Numbered from the stretch's first letter, positions 20,056 through 30,094 are shown. The stretch is 64,000 bases of DNA from JAKFWI01 sp031398975 (GCA_031398975.1 JANNOI010000008.1:88372-152371), one strand, 5' to 3'. Notes: a model not told the origin generated them from the sequence alone. Translations and numbers: made by a program.

Positions 20056-21448
20056 GGGAGAAATCGCCAAGACATTGTGGACCGCCGAGGACGCGGCCGA
20101 GGCCACCGGCGGGCGCCTGGTCGGGGCCGATTCCTGGATCGCCACCGGCGTCTCCATCGACACCCGCACGCTGCAGCGCGGCGAGATGTTCGTCGCCCTG
20201 ACCGACCAGCGCGACGGGCACGATTTCGTCGCCGACGCGTTCGCGCGTGGGGCGGGGGCGGCGCTGGTGAGCCGTCTGGACGCGAGCGATGGGCCCCGCC
20301 TCCTGGTGGGGGACGTGCCGGAGGCCTTGCGCGCGCTGGCGCGGGGCGCGCGTGCGCGGAGTTCCGCCATCCGCATCGCGGTGACCGGCTCGGTCGGCAA
20401 GACGAGCGTCAAGGAGGCGCTGGCGCACATCTTGTCCGTGGGCGGACGAACCCACGCCGCCGCCAAGAGCTTCAACAACCATTGGGGCGTGCCCCTGACG
20501 CTGGCGCGCATGGCCCCCGAAGCCCGCTACGGCGTGTTCGAGATCGGCATGAGCAATCCGGGCGAGATCGCCCCGCTCGCCGCGCTCGTCGCGCCCCACG
20601 TGGCGCTGATCACCACCATCGCGCCGGTGCATCTTGAAGGCCTGGGCAGCCTCGAGGCCATCGCGCGGGAGAAGGCTTCGATCTATTCCGCCATGGCCCC
20701 GGGCGGGACGGCGCTGGTTCCGGGCGATGCTCCGCATGCGGACATTCTACTGGCGCAGGCCAAGGCCTCGGGCGCGCGCGTGCTGCGTTTCGGGACGGAG
20801 GCGGGCGCGGAGCTGCGGCTGGTGTCCTCCCGCTTCGACGCCGCGGGCGTGGAGATCGAGGTCTCGCTCGAGGGCCGCCCCGTTCATGCGCGGGTGGGCG
20901 CGCCGGGGCGGCCTTGGGCCTATAATGGCTTGGCCGCGCTGGCGGCGGCCTATGCGGCGGGCGCCGATATCGACGCCGCGGCTGCGGCGCTGGCGAGCCT
21001 TTCCCCCGCCGAGGGGCGCGGGCGTGTGCGCGCGATTGCTGCCCCGTTCGGGGAATTCACGCTGGTGGACGACGCCTATAATGCGAGCCCCGTCTCGGTC
21101 GCCGCCGCGCTCGAAACGCTGGCCACGCGCCCGGGAACGCGGCGGATCGCCGCGCTGGGGGACATGCTCGAACTCGGCCCCGAGGCGCGGGCCTTCCATG
21201 CGGGCGTGGCGCAGGACGTGGAGCGGGCGGGCGTCGACCTTGTGTTCTGCGCCGGGCCGCTGATGGGCGCGCTCTACGAGGCGTTGGCGCCGGCGCGCCG
21301 GGGCGGGCGGGCCGATAGCGCGGATGCGCTGATCCCGCTGCTGACGCAGGCGCTGCAGCCGGGCGACGTGGTGCTGGTCAAGGGCTCCAACGGCGCCCGT
21401 ATGAGCCGCGTCGTGGACGCGCTCGCCCGCCTGGGCCAAGCACACTAA
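20048..21448 (+). CDS. murF: UDP-MurNAc-tripeptide:D-alanyl-D-alanine ligase
   Basis: Adds the D-Ala-D-Ala dipeptide to complete the UDP-MurNAc-pentapeptide. The ATP-binding loop is GSVGKTS, followed by the MurF-typical AAKSFNNHWGVPLTL, EIGMSNPGEI and DDAYNASPVS motifs. The protein has 466 residues. It starts with ATG 8 bases before the end of murE. Confidence 0.97.
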   Translation: MREGEIAKTLWTAEDAAEATGGRLVGADSWIATGVSIDTRTLQRGEMFVALTDQRDGHDFVADAFARGAGAALVSRLDASDGPRLLVGDVPEALRALARGARARSSAIRIAVTGSVGKTSVKEALAHILSVGGRTHAAAKSFNNHWGVPLTLARMAPEARYGVFEIGMSNPGEIAPLAALVAPHVALITTIAPVHLEGLGSLEAIAREKASIYSAMAPGGTALVPGDAPHADILLAQAKASGARVLRFGTEAGAELRLVSSRFDAAGVEIEVSLEGRPVHARVGAPGRPWAYNGLAALAAAYAAGADIDAAAAALASLSPAEGRGRVRAIAAPFGEFTLVDDAYNASPVSVAAALETLATRPGTRRIAALGDMLELGPEARAFHAGVAQDVERAGVDLVFCAGPLMGALYEALAPARRGGRADSADALIPLLTQALQPGDVVLVKGSNGARMSRVVDALARLGQAH

Positions 21449-21491
21449 AGGCTCTAAGACGCGGCCGTTGGCGCGTGAGGGAGGAAAATCC

Positions 21492-22634
21492 GTGCTGCTT
21501 GAACTCGCTGCGCTGGCCGAGGTGTTCCCGCTTTTCAACCTGTTCCGCTACATCACGTTCCGCACCGGCGCGGCCATCTTCACCGCCCTGCTGATCGCGT
21601 TCCTCATCGGCAAGCCCATGATCGCCTGGCTGCGGCGCAAACAGGGCAAGGGCCAGCCGATCCGCGAGGACGGCCCCGCCGGCCACCTCCTCACCAAGAA
21701 GGGCACGCCCACGATGGGCGGCTTTATCATCCTGATCAGCTTCGGCGTCGCCTCGCTGATCTGGGGGGATTTGCGCAATCCGTATGTCTGGGCGGTGCTG
21801 ATCGTCACGTTCGGCTTCGGCGCGGTGGGCTTCATCGACGATTACCGCAAGGTGACGAAGCAGGCCCATGACGGCCTCTCCGGCCGCGTGCGGCTGCTGC
21901 TGGAATTCCTCATCGCGGGCGCGGCGGCGGCGCTGATGATGTGGGCGCAATGGGACATCGCGCCTGATTACCAGCGCGCGGGCGCCAATTTCTTCTCCGC
22001 GGTCCTGGAGGGGCGCGATTTCACCGCCGTGGCCACGCCTTTCTTCAAAAGCGTGATGATCCAGCTCGGACCCTTCTTCGTGCTGTTTGCGATGCTCGTG
22101 ATCGTGGGGGCGGGGAATGCGGTGAACATGACGGATGGGCTCGACGGGCTCGCCATCGTGCCGGTGATGATCGCGGCCGCGACCTTCGGGTTCATCGTCT
22201 ATCTCGTGGGCAACCGCGTGTTCGCCAATTACCTCAACATCCATTTCGTCCCGGGCGTGGGCGAATTGTCGGTGCTGCTGGGGGCGATGCTGGGGGCGGG
22301 CCTGGGCTTCCTCTGGTACAACGCGCCCCCCGCGCGGGTATTCATGGGCGATACGGGCTCGCTCTCGCTGGGCGGCATGCTGGGCGCCACGGCCGTGGCC
22401 ACCAAGCACGAGATCGTGCTCGCGATCATCGGGGGCCTGTTCGTGCTCGAGACCTTGTCGGTGATGATCCAGGTCGCGGTGTTCAAGCTCACCAAGAAGC
22501 GCGTCTTCCTGATGGCGCCCATCCACCACCATTTCGAAAAGCTCGGTTGGCAGGAATCGACGATCGTGATCCGGTTCTGGATCGTCGCCTCCATCTTCGC
22601 GCTGGCGGGACTGGCGACGTTGAAACTGAGATAA
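21492..22634 (+). CDS. mraY: Phospho-N-acetylmuramoyl-pentapeptide transferase
   Basis: Integral membrane enzyme that transfers phospho-MurNAc-pentapeptide to undecaprenyl phosphate, making lipid I. About ten transmembrane segments are visible. Signature motifs are TPTMGG, GFIDDYRK (Mg-binding DD), NAVNMTDGLDGLA and HHHFEKLGW. I chose GTG at 21492 because a strong GGAGG lies seven bases upstream. A TTG at 21468 would precede that site. Product 380 residues. Confidence 0.97.
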   Translation: MLLELAALAEVFPLFNLFRYITFRTGAAIFTALLIAFLIGKPMIAWLRRKQGKGQPIREDGPAGHLLTKKGTPTMGGFIILISFGVASLIWGDLRNPYVWAVLIVTFGFGAVGFIDDYRKVTKQAHDGLSGRVRLLLEFLIAGAAAALMMWAQWDIAPDYQRAGANFFSAVLEGRDFTAVATPFFKSVMIQLGPFFVLFAMLVIVGAGNAVNMTDGLDGLAIVPVMIAAATFGFIVYLVGNRVFANYLNIHFVPGVGELSVLLGAMLGAGLGFLWYNAPPARVFMGDTGSLSLGGMLGATAVATKHEIVLAIIGGLFVLETLSVMIQVAVFKLTKKRVFLMAPIHHHFEKLGWQESTIVIRFWIVASIFALAGLATLKLR

Positions 22635-22644
22635 ACGAGGCTCC

Positions 22645-24081
22645 ATGATCCCCATCGCGGAATTCGCCGGGCGGGAGGTGGCCGTGTTCGGCCTGGCGCG
22701 CACGGGGATCGCGGCGGCGCGCGCGCTCGCGGCCGGGGGCGCGCGCGTGCACGCCTGGGACGACGCGCCCGGCGCTCGCGCGCTCGCGGAGGCGGCCGGT
22801 GTCCCGCTGTCCGACATCAACGCCCGCGACTGGCGCGGCTTCGCGGCGCTCGTGCTTTCGCCTGGCGTGCCGCTGACGCACCCCGAGCCGCACCGCGTCG
22901 TGGCGCTCGCGCAGGCCGTCGGCGTGCCCGTCCTGGGCGATATCGAGCTGTTCGCGCGCGCGGTCGCGGCCCTGCCCGCCCATGCGCGCCCGAAAGTGAT
23001 CGGCGTCACCGGCACCAATGGCAAATCCACCACCACCGCCCTGATCGGCCACCTCCTCAAGGCCTGCGGGCGCGACGCGCGCGTGGGCGGCAATATCGGC
23101 GCGGCCGTTCTCGATCTCGCGCCGCTGCATGCGGGCGCCTATTACGTGCTGGAGCTCAGCTCCTACCAGCTCGACCTCACCCACAGCCTGCGCTGCGACG
23201 TCGCCGTTCTGCTCAACATCACGCCCGACCATCTCGAGCGCCATGGCGGCTTCGAGGGCTATGTCGAAGCGAAGAAGCGGATCTTCGCGCGTCAGGGCGC
23301 GGGCGATTGGGCGGTGATCGGGGTCGATACCGCGCCCACCGCGCTGCTCTGCACCGCGCTCGCGGGCAAGGGGGCGCAGGCGGTCGCGCCGATCTCCAAC
23401 GCCCAGGCGCTGGGGCGGGGGGTGAGCGCGCTGGGCGGGGTTGTGTATGACGGGCTCGACGGGCGCACGCGCCCCGCCGTCGATCTCGCCGCCGCGCCCG
23501 GCCTCGCGGGGACCCACAACGCCCAGAACGCCGCCGCCGCCTACGCCGCCGCCCGCGCGCTGGGGCTCGAGCCGCGCGCCATCGCCGACGCGATGCGGAC
23601 CTTCCCCGGCCTCGCGCACCGGATGGAGAACGTGGCCAACATCGAGGGCGTGCGCTTCGTCAATGACAGCAAAGCCACCAACGCCGCCGCCGCCGCCGCG
23701 CAGGCGCTCGCCGTCTTTCCCCGCATCCGCTGGATCCTGGGCGGGGTGGCCAAGGCCGGCGGGATCGATAGCCTCGCGCCGTACTTCCCGCGCATCGTCA
23801 AGGCCTATGCGATCGGGGAGGCGGGCCCGGCCTTCGCCGCCACCCTGCGCCGCGCCGGAACCGAGACCGTGGTGGCGGGGGAGCTCGACGCCGCCGTGCG
23901 TCTCGCGCTCGCCGATGCGCTCGCGGACGGCGATGACAGCGTGATCCTGCTCTCGCCGGCCTGCGCCTCCTTCGACCAGTTCCGCGACTTCGAACACCGC
24001 GGGGACGCCTTCAAGGCCCTGGCGCGCGACCTGGCGCAGGCGTCTGCGCTCGCCCCGCGCGCGTCGGGAACCGGGCGGTGA
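22645..24081 (+). CDS. murD: UDP-MurNAc-L-alanine:D-glutamate ligase
   Basis: Adds D-glutamate to UDP-MurNAc-L-Ala. N-terminal nucleotide-binding VAVFGLARTGIAA, ATP loop GTNGKSTTTAL, ELSSYQLD, DHLERHGGFEGYVEAKKRI, and NDSKATNAAA with LSPACASFDQF near the end are all MurD signatures. 478 residues, with GAGG before the ATG. The stop overlaps the ftsW GTG start. Confidence 0.97.
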   Translation: MIPIAEFAGREVAVFGLARTGIAAARALAAGGARVHAWDDAPGARALAEAAGVPLSDINARDWRGFAALVLSPGVPLTHPEPHRVVALAQAVGVPVLGDIELFARAVAALPAHARPKVIGVTGTNGKSTTTALIGHLLKACGRDARVGGNIGAAVLDLAPLHAGAYYVLELSSYQLDLTHSLRCDVAVLLNITPDHLERHGGFEGYVEAKKRIFARQGAGDWAVIGVDTAPTALLCTALAGKGAQAVAPISNAQALGRGVSALGGVVYDGLDGRTRPAVDLAAAPGLAGTHNAQNAAAAYAAARALGLEPRAIADAMRTFPGLAHRMENVANIEGVRFVNDSKATNAAAAAAQALAVFPRIRWILGGVAKAGGIDSLAPYFPRIVKAYAIGEAGPAFAATLRRAGTETVVAGELDAAVRLALADALADGDDSVILLSPACASFDQFRDFEHRGDAFKALARDLAQASALAPRASGTGR

Positions 24082-25202
24082 GCGGGGCCGCCCTTTCGGC
24101 GCGCCTGCTTACCCGGCTGCGCTCCTATGACCGCCCGCCCCTGATCGCGGCCGCGGTGCTGGTGGCGGCGGGCTTCGTGTTGTCCCTCGCGGCGAGCCCG
24201 GGGCAGGTGGCGCGGGAGGGCATCGGCGCGGCGTTCCACTTTTCCTGGCGCCAGGGCCTGTTCGCGCTGATCGGGCTCTGCGTGTTCCTGGTGGCGGCCT
24301 CGCTCTCTCCGCGCGGCGCGCGGCGGGCGGCGGCGATCGTTTACGTCGTCACGCTCGTCTTGATGGGGGTGGTGCTGGCGGCCGCGCCGGTGATTAAAGG
24401 CGCGCGCCGTTGGGTGGAGATTGGAGGCCTCACCGTCCAGCCCTCGGAATTCCTGAAGCCGGCCCTGGTCATCCTCGCCGCCTGGATGCTGGCCGAGCAG
24501 CAAAAGTCCCCGCGCTTTCCCGGGCTCGCGATCGTGCTGGGCCTATTCGCGACGCCGGCGTTCCTGCTGTGGCGCCAGCCCGACGTGGGCCAGGCCGCGC
24601 TGCTGGCGATGACGCTCTGGGTGATGCTGTACACTGCGGGAATTTCGTGGCGCTGGCTGGTGGGGGGCGTGGGCGCCGCGCTCGCCGCGGGGTTCGCCGC
24701 CTATGAATTCCTTCCCCACGCGCGCGCGCGCCTCGTCTCGTTTTTCGGTCCCGACAACAGCCCGCAGGTGTCGCTCGCCCTGGATGCGATCGGGGCGGGG
24801 GGCGTGCTGGGGCGGGGCCCCGGCGAGGGCGTCGTCAAGAACGCGGTGCCTGACGCCCATTCCGACTTCATCTATGCGGTGGCCGCAGAGGAATTCGGCC
24901 TTTTGGCCTCGCTGGGATTGATCCTGCTTTATGCGGTGATCGCGTGGCGGGGCCTGTCGCGGGCGCGCAGGCTCGTGGACCCGTTCGAGCAGCTCGCCGC
25001 GTGCGGGCTGTTTGCGGTGGTGGGGCTGCAGGCGTGCGTGCACATCGCCGTCAATCTCGATCTCGCGCCCCCAAAGGGTATGACTTTGCCGCTCGTTTCG
25101 TATGGCGGCTCGTCTATGGTGAGCGCCGCGGCCACGCTCGGTCTCGCCTTCGCGCTGACGCGCCGGCGTCCGGGCGCGTTTTTGTATGAGCGCGGCGGCT
25201 AA
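24078..25202 (+). CDS. ftsW: Septal peptidoglycan glycosyltransferase FtsW (SEDS)
   Basis: Polymerises lipid II at the septum together with FtsI. A polytopic SEDS protein of 374 residues. Motifs include GARRWVEIGGLTVQPSEFLKP, WRQPDVGQAALL, GRGPGEGVVKNAVPDAHSDF (the functionally essential extracellular loop) and LPLVSYGGSSM near the C-terminus. Starts with GTG overlapping murD (GTGA). FtsW rather than RodA is assigned from the cluster. Confidence 0.96.
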   Translation: MSGAALSARLLTRLRSYDRPPLIAAAVLVAAGFVLSLAASPGQVAREGIGAAFHFSWRQGLFALIGLCVFLVAASLSPRGARRAAAIVYVVTLVLMGVVLAAAPVIKGARRWVEIGGLTVQPSEFLKPALVILAAWMLAEQQKSPRFPGLAIVLGLFATPAFLLWRQPDVGQAALLAMTLWVMLYTAGISWRWLVGGVGAALAAGFAAYEFLPHARARLVSFFGPDNSPQVSLALDAIGAGGVLGRGPGEGVVKNAVPDAHSDFIYAVAAEEFGLLASLGLILLYAVIAWRGLSRARRLVDPFEQLAACGLFAVVGLQACVHIAVNLDLAPPKGMTLPLVSYGGSSMVSAAATLGLAFALTRRRPGAFLYERGG

Positions 25203-25219
25203 GGGTCTGGGGTGGGGCG

Positions 25220-26341
25220 GTGAGCAGATTGGTTCTTGTCGCGGCCGGCGGCACGGGCGGGCATTTGTTTCCGGCTGCGGCCTTCGCCGAGGCGCTGCGC
25301 GCGCGCGGCTGGCGGGTAGTGCTGATGACCGATGCGCGCGGGCGTCGCTACGCGCAAGGGTTTCCCGCCGAAGCGATCGAGGAGACGCCCGCGGCCACCA
25401 TCGCCGGCGCAAACCCCTTCAAGATCGCGGCCGCCGGCCTCAAGATCGCCGCCGGGATCGCCGCGGCGCGCGCCCGGCTCAAGACGCTGAAGCCCGCGCT
25501 CGTGGCGGGCTTTGGCGGCTATCCCTCCCTGCCTGCGCTCTGGGCCGCGCGCGCGGCCAAGATTCCGATCCTGATCCACGAACAGAACGCCGTGCTCGGC
25601 CGGGTGAACCGCTATTTCGCGAAGGACGCGCAGGCCGTGGCGTGCGGGTTCGAGCGGCTGGACAAGCTGATCCCCGGCGCGGAGGCGCGCAAGGTCGTGA
25701 CCGGCAACCCCACCCGCGCCGCCATCCGCGCGGTGCGGGACAAGCCCTATCCGCTCCTGCCCGCGGGGGAGCCGGTGCGGCTGTTGGTGATCGGGGGCAG
25801 CCAGGGCGCGCGGCTGTTCGGCGAGACGATCCCGGCCGCGGTCGCGCTCCTGCCGGAGGGCCTGCGCGGGCGCCTGCGCCTGACCCAGCAGGTGCGCGAG
25901 GAGCAATTGGAGGCGGTGCGCACGCACTATGCCGCCATAGGCGTTGCGGCCGATCTCGCCCCCTTCTTCACCGACATGGGCGCGCTGCTGGCCGAGGCGC
26001 ATTTGGTGATCATCCGGGGCGGGGCCTCCTCGGTGACGGAGCTTGCGGTGGCCGGCCGGCCGGGCGTGATCGTGCCGGGCGATTTCGCGACCGACGACCA
26101 TCAGGGCGCCAATGCCGAGGCTTTGGCCGCCATCGGCGCCGCCGACGTGATGCGTGAGCGGGACTTTACGCCCCAAGCCCTGGCGGATCTGCTGGAGCGG
26201 CGCCTTTCGGACGCGCACGGGCTTTCGGTGCGCGCCGCGGCCGCGCGCGCGGCCGGGCGGGCGGACGCCGCCGGCGCGCTCGCGGCCCTGGCCGAACGCC
26301 TCGCAAGCCCCGCCCCGCCGGCCGCCGCGACCCCACGCTAA
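25220..26341 (+). CDS. murG: Lipid I N-acetylglucosaminyltransferase
   Basis: Adds GlcNAc to lipid I to give lipid II on the inner leaflet. The 373-residue GT-B protein has the N-terminal AAGGTGGHLFPA, GFGGYPSLPA, HEQNAVLGRVNR and C-terminal IRGGASSVTELAVAGRPGVIVP signatures. Start GTG 25220. It is the last gene of the first dcw block. The usual next gene, murC, begins about 7 kb further on. Confidence 0.97.
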   Translation: MSRLVLVAAGGTGGHLFPAAAFAEALRARGWRVVLMTDARGRRYAQGFPAEAIEETPAATIAGANPFKIAAAGLKIAAGIAAARARLKTLKPALVAGFGGYPSLPALWAARAAKIPILIHEQNAVLGRVNRYFAKDAQAVACGFERLDKLIPGAEARKVVTGNPTRAAIRAVRDKPYPLLPAGEPVRLLVIGGSQGARLFGETIPAAVALLPEGLRGRLRLTQQVREEQLEAVRTHYAAIGVAADLAPFFTDMGALLAEAHLVIIRGGASSVTELAVAGRPGVIVPGDFATDDHQGANAEALAAIGAADVMRERDFTPQALADLLERRLSDAHGLSVRAAAARAAGRADAAGALAALAERLASPAPPAAATPR

Positions 26342-26426
26342 ACCCGGCTTGATTTTTGCAAGTCTGATTATACCGTCGCGAGCGCGGGTCAGGGATTAGC
26401 CGAAATCAGGTTGCCGGGGGGGGACC

Positions 26427-27563
26427 ATGCAAAACGCGGCGTTGAAAGGCGTGTTTTTGCTGCATGCCGGTGAAACCATGGCCCAGCGGATGGAGCGGGC
26501 AGGGCGCGCCACAGGCTTCGATTATCTGAGACTTGGCCTTTCCCTCGCCGTGGTGATCTATCACAGCATCACCTCGAGCTACGGGCCTGTCTTCGAGGTC
26601 GCGTTCCTCACCGGCCCGTGGGGCGGCGTCCCGCGGCTGTTCCTGCCAATGTTCTTCGCGCTGAGCGGCTTTCTGGTGGCGGGCAGCCTGTTCCGGACCC
26701 GCACGCTGCTGCACTTTTTGAGTCTGCGCGGCCTGCGGATCTTGCCCGCGCTCACCGTGGAGATCTTTCTCTCGGCGGTTCTGCTCGGCGGGTTGTTGAC
26801 CACCTTGCCGCGGGACCAATATTTCGCTGATCCCCTGTTCTGGGACTATTTCAAGAACATCTTCGGGTGGGTCCATTTCTACCTGCCGGGGGTGTTCGAG
26901 AACAATCCGCTGCCGATGGTCAACGCCTCGCTCTGGACCATCCCGTCCGAGCTTGAATGCTATGTGGCGCTGGCCTTCCTGGCGCTGATCGGGCTCACCA
27001 AGCGGCCGCTCGCGTTTCTGGCCGCCACCGTCGCGCTGGTCGTGGCGATGGTGGTGCAGGGGGCGCTTTCGGGCGCGGAATTGTACGGCCATCAGGCGCC
27101 GGGGCGGCTGCTGGTGGGGTGCTTCCTCGCGGGCGTGGCGTTCTACCTGAACCGCGCGCGCGTGCGCATGAATCTGGCGCTCTTCGTCCTGGCGCTGGGC
27201 GTAAGCTGGCTCTGCTTCACGTTGGAGTACGCGCGCTTTCTGGCGATTTTCCCGATCGCCTACGCCACCATCTATCTGGGCCTCCTGCGGCCCAGGCTGC
27301 CGAAGCTGATCGAGCGGGGCGATTATTCCTACGGCATCTATCTCTATTCCTATCCGATCCAGCAGACCTACACGCACCTGTTTCCGGACCACCGCGTCTG
27401 GTACCTGAACCTCGCCTTCTCGATGCCGATCATCGTTCTGCTGGCCGCCTTCTCTTGGCACGTGGTGGAGGCCAATGTGATGAAGCTGAAAAAGTACGTG
27501 GTGCGCGCGCCGGAGCCGCGGCGGAGCGTACCCGGGGGCGCGCAGGCGAGCGCGGGGAGTTAA
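26427..27563 (+). CDS. Acyltransferase 3 family membrane protein
   Basis: An OafA/YrhL-type integral membrane O-acyltransferase of 378 residues with about ten transmembrane helices. The first helix carries the expected DYLRLGLSLAVVIYHS, where the His is the family catalytic residue. RGLRILPAL and NASLWTIPSELECY are also typical. It would acylate a surface sugar or lipid, but the substrate is unknown. ATG 26427 is preceded by a G-rich run. It sits between murG and the glucose dehydrogenase gene and is unrelated to the usual dcw genes. Confidence 0.88.
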   Translation: MQNAALKGVFLLHAGETMAQRMERAGRATGFDYLRLGLSLAVVIYHSITSSYGPVFEVAFLTGPWGGVPRLFLPMFFALSGFLVAGSLFRTRTLLHFLSLRGLRILPALTVEIFLSAVLLGGLLTTLPRDQYFADPLFWDYFKNIFGWVHFYLPGVFENNPLPMVNASLWTIPSELECYVALAFLALIGLTKRPLAFLAATVALVVAMVVQGALSGAELYGHQAPGRLLVGCFLAGVAFYLNRARVRMNLALFVLALGVSWLCFTLEYARFLAIFPIAYATIYLGLLRPRLPKLIERGDYSYGIYLYSYPIQQTYTHLFPDHRVWYLNLAFSMPIIVLLAAFSWHVVEANVMKLKKYVVRAPEPRRSVPGGAQASAGS

Positions 27564-27588
27564 GGGGCGGCGCCCCGACGGGGCGGTT

Positions 27589-27695
27589 CCTGGAGCATTT
27601 CTGATGCAGTGGACGCCGGTTCATCGTCGGAAAATGCGACCAAACAAATACCTAGAGCCCCGATCCGACTTTGTCGGATAGGGATAGGCTCCAGG
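27589..27695. repeat. 107-bp dispersed palindromic repeat upstream of the glucose dehydrogenase gene
   Basis: Ends are inverted (CCTGGAGC at 27589-27596, GCTCCAGG at 27688-27695). Inside lies a hairpin formed by ATCCGA and TCGGAT around 27663-27678. It is AT-richer than its surroundings and fills most of the gap before the gene. Only this copy is seen in the window. The form resembles intergenic repeats common in alphaproteobacterial genomes. Confidence 0.6.
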
Positions 27696-27709
27696 CAACG
27701 GGAGCTTGT

Positions 27710-30094
27710 ATGGCGCAGGGGCGAAGCGCACCAGGAGGCGGCGTCGTTCAACGCGACGCGCCGGCGCGGATACGGTGGCTCACCGGGGCGGGCATGGCGC
27801 TGCTGGGCCTCGCTCTGGCGGCGGCCGGGGGCTGGCTCGCGCTGTTGGGCGGCTCCTGGTATTACGCCCTCGCCGGCGCCGGGCTGATCGCCTGCGGCGT
27901 GCTGATCGCGCTGGGCCGACGGGCGGGCGTGTGGGCCTATGGGGCGCTGCTGTCGGGGACCGCGATCTGGGCGCTCTGGGAGGCCGGCCTCGACGCCTGG
28001 GGGCTAACGCCGCGCCTGTTCGAGCCCATGGCGCTCGGAGCCTGGCTGCTGACCCCCTGGGTGCGCGGACGCCTCGACGGCCCGATCTGGCCGGGCCTGC
28101 CAAGCTGGGCGCCCCGGGCGGGGATGGCCGCCGCCGCCGCGATCGCGTGCGCGCCGCTGATCGCGCTGGCCACCGCGCCGCGCCCAACCGCCCCGGCGGC
28201 GCCCGCGCCCGCGAGCCCCGCGGGGCAGGACTGGCCCCATTACGGCCGCGACGCCGGGGGCCTGCGCCACGCGCCCTTGACCCAGATCCATCCCGGCAAT
28301 GTGGCGAGCCTCACCGTGGCGTGGCGGGCGCGCCTGGGCGAGGTGGGCGATACGCTCGAAGCCACCCCGCTCAAGATCAAGGACACGCTCTTCCTCTGCA
28401 CCGCGCGCAACACGGTCATCGCGCTCGACGCCGCCACGGGGGCCGAGAAATGGCGCCACGATCCCGAGATCAAGCTCGGGCGGGTTATGTTGAGCGCGTG
28501 CCGGGGGGTAGCGTACCACGCGGCCGCGGCGGAGCCCGAGGAGGCGGGCGCCTGCGCCGCGCGCATCCTCGTGGCCACGATGGACGCCCGTCTGATCGCG
28601 GTCGACGCCCAAACCGGGACCCGCTGCGCCGGTTTCGGCCAGGGCGGGGAGGTGTCGCTGCTGGAGGGCCTGGGGGAGGTGTCTCCGGGGCAGTATTACG
28701 TCACTTCCCCGCCGACTGTGGCGGGCGGGCGCGTCATCGTGGGCGCGGCCGTGTTCGACAATCTGACCCTCGATGCGCCCTCAGGCGTCATCCGTGCGTT
28801 CGACGCCCAAAGCGGCGCTCTCGCCTGGGCCTGGGACATGGGCCGCCCCGAGCGCACCGGCGCCCCCGCCCCGGGAGAGACCTACACCCGCAACACCCCC
28901 AATGCCTGGATCTCTTTCGCGGCGGACGAGGCGCTCGGCCTCGTCTATGTGCCGACCGGCAATCCGGGGGGCGATTTCTGGGGCGGTTCGCGCCGCCCGT
29001 TCGACGAGAAATACGGCAGCGCGGTCGTCGCGCTCGAGATCGCCACCGGCCGCGCGCGCTGGAGCTTCCAGACTACCCGCCATGATCTCTGGGATTACGA
29101 TGTCCCGGCCCAGCCTGTCCTCGTCGATCTGCGCACTCCCGAGGGCGTCAAGCCCGCGCTGGTCCAGGCGACCAAGCGCGGCGAGGTGTTCGTGCTGGAC
29201 CGCCGCACGGGCGCCCCGATCGCGCCGGTGACGGAGCGCCCCGCCCCGCTGGGCGCCTCGGAAGGGGATTGGACGGCCCCCATGCAGCCCTATTCCGCGG
29301 TGTCGGTGGCCCCCAAGCCCCTGACCGAGGCCGACATGTGGGGCATGACGCCGATCGACCATCTGGGGTGCCGCATCTGGTTCCGCCGCCTGCGGTATGA
29401 GGGGAATTTCACCCCGCCGGGTCTCAAGCCCACGCTGAAATATCCCGGCGCGCTGGGCGTGATCGATTGGGGCGGGGTGGCGGTCGATCCCGAGCGGGGG
29501 CTCGTGATCGCCAATACCAGCGCCATCGCCTATGTCGATCGCCTCCTGCCGCGCGCCGAGGCGCCTCCCTTCGCGCAATCCATGTCCGCCGAGCGGAGCT
29601 ATGCGTGGGGGCCCCACGAGGGCGCGCCTTTTGTGTCCAACACGCAGACCTTCACCTCGAAGCTCGACATCCCCTGCACCGCCCCGCCCTGGGGGCGCCT
29701 GGCCGCGCTCAACCTGCGCACTGGCGCGACGCTTTGGTCGATTTCGCTGGGCACCGCGCGCGACAGCGGCCCCCGGCGCCGCGCCTTGGGCTTGCCCCTG
29801 CCGATGGGGGTGCCCAATACGGGCGGCGCCATCACCACCAGCAGCGGGCTTGTGTTCGTGGCCGCCACCGTCGATCGCTATCTGCGCGCGTTCGATACCG
29901 GGACGGGCCGCGAGCTCTGGCGCGGCCGCCTGCCGGCGGCCGGCCATGCCACGCCGATGACCTATTCCACCGCGGACGGGCGCCAGTTCGTGGTGATCGC
30001 CGCGGGCGGCCACGTCTCGATGGGGCCCCGTCTCGGGGATGAGATCGTAGCCTTCGCGCTGCCGGCGGCGGCTCAGGCGTCCGCGAAGCGCTGA
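27710..30094 (+). CDS. gcd: Membrane-bound PQQ-dependent glucose dehydrogenase
   Basis: Oxidises aldoses such as glucose to the lactone in the periplasm and passes electrons to ubiquinone. 794 residues, almost the same as E. coli Gcd (796). About five N-terminal transmembrane helices (residues 24-160) precede a periplasmic eight-bladed PQQ propeller starting near DWPHYGRDAGGLRHAPL. TTRHDLWDYDVPAQP and the C-terminal GVPNTGGAITTSSGL blocks are typical. ATG 27710 has GGGAG six bases upstream. No PQQ synthesis genes are in this window. Its 3' end overlaps the convergent Mpl-like gene by 22 bases. Confidence 0.93.
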   Translation: MAQGRSAPGGGVVQRDAPARIRWLTGAGMALLGLALAAAGGWLALLGGSWYYALAGAGLIACGVLIALGRRAGVWAYGALLSGTAIWALWEAGLDAWGLTPRLFEPMALGAWLLTPWVRGRLDGPIWPGLPSWAPRAGMAAAAAIACAPLIALATAPRPTAPAAPAPASPAGQDWPHYGRDAGGLRHAPLTQIHPGNVASLTVAWRARLGEVGDTLEATPLKIKDTLFLCTARNTVIALDAATGAEKWRHDPEIKLGRVMLSACRGVAYHAAAAEPEEAGACAARILVATMDARLIAVDAQTGTRCAGFGQGGEVSLLEGLGEVSPGQYYVTSPPTVAGGRVIVGAAVFDNLTLDAPSGVIRAFDAQSGALAWAWDMGRPERTGAPAPGETYTRNTPNAWISFAADEALGLVYVPTGNPGGDFWGGSRRPFDEKYGSAVVALEIATGRARWSFQTTRHDLWDYDVPAQPVLVDLRTPEGVKPALVQATKRGEVFVLDRRTGAPIAPVTERPAPLGASEGDWTAPMQPYSAVSVAPKPLTEADMWGMTPIDHLGCRIWFRRLRYEGNFTPPGLKPTLKYPGALGVIDWGGVAVDPERGLVIANTSAIAYVDRLLPRAEAPPFAQSMSAERSYAWGPHEGAPFVSNTQTFTSKLDIPCTAPPWGRLAALNLRTGATLWSISLGTARDSGPRRRALGLPLPMGVPNTGGAITTSSGLVFVAATVDRYLRAFDTGTGRELWRGRLPAAGHATPMTYSTADGRQFVVIAAGGHVSMGPRLGDEIVAFALPAAAQASAKR

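Noticed and set aside
18418..20511. Antisense open frame of almost 700 codons over murE
   Set aside because: Typical spurious frame of GC-rich DNA. It lies opposite canonical murE and murF and shows no family motif.
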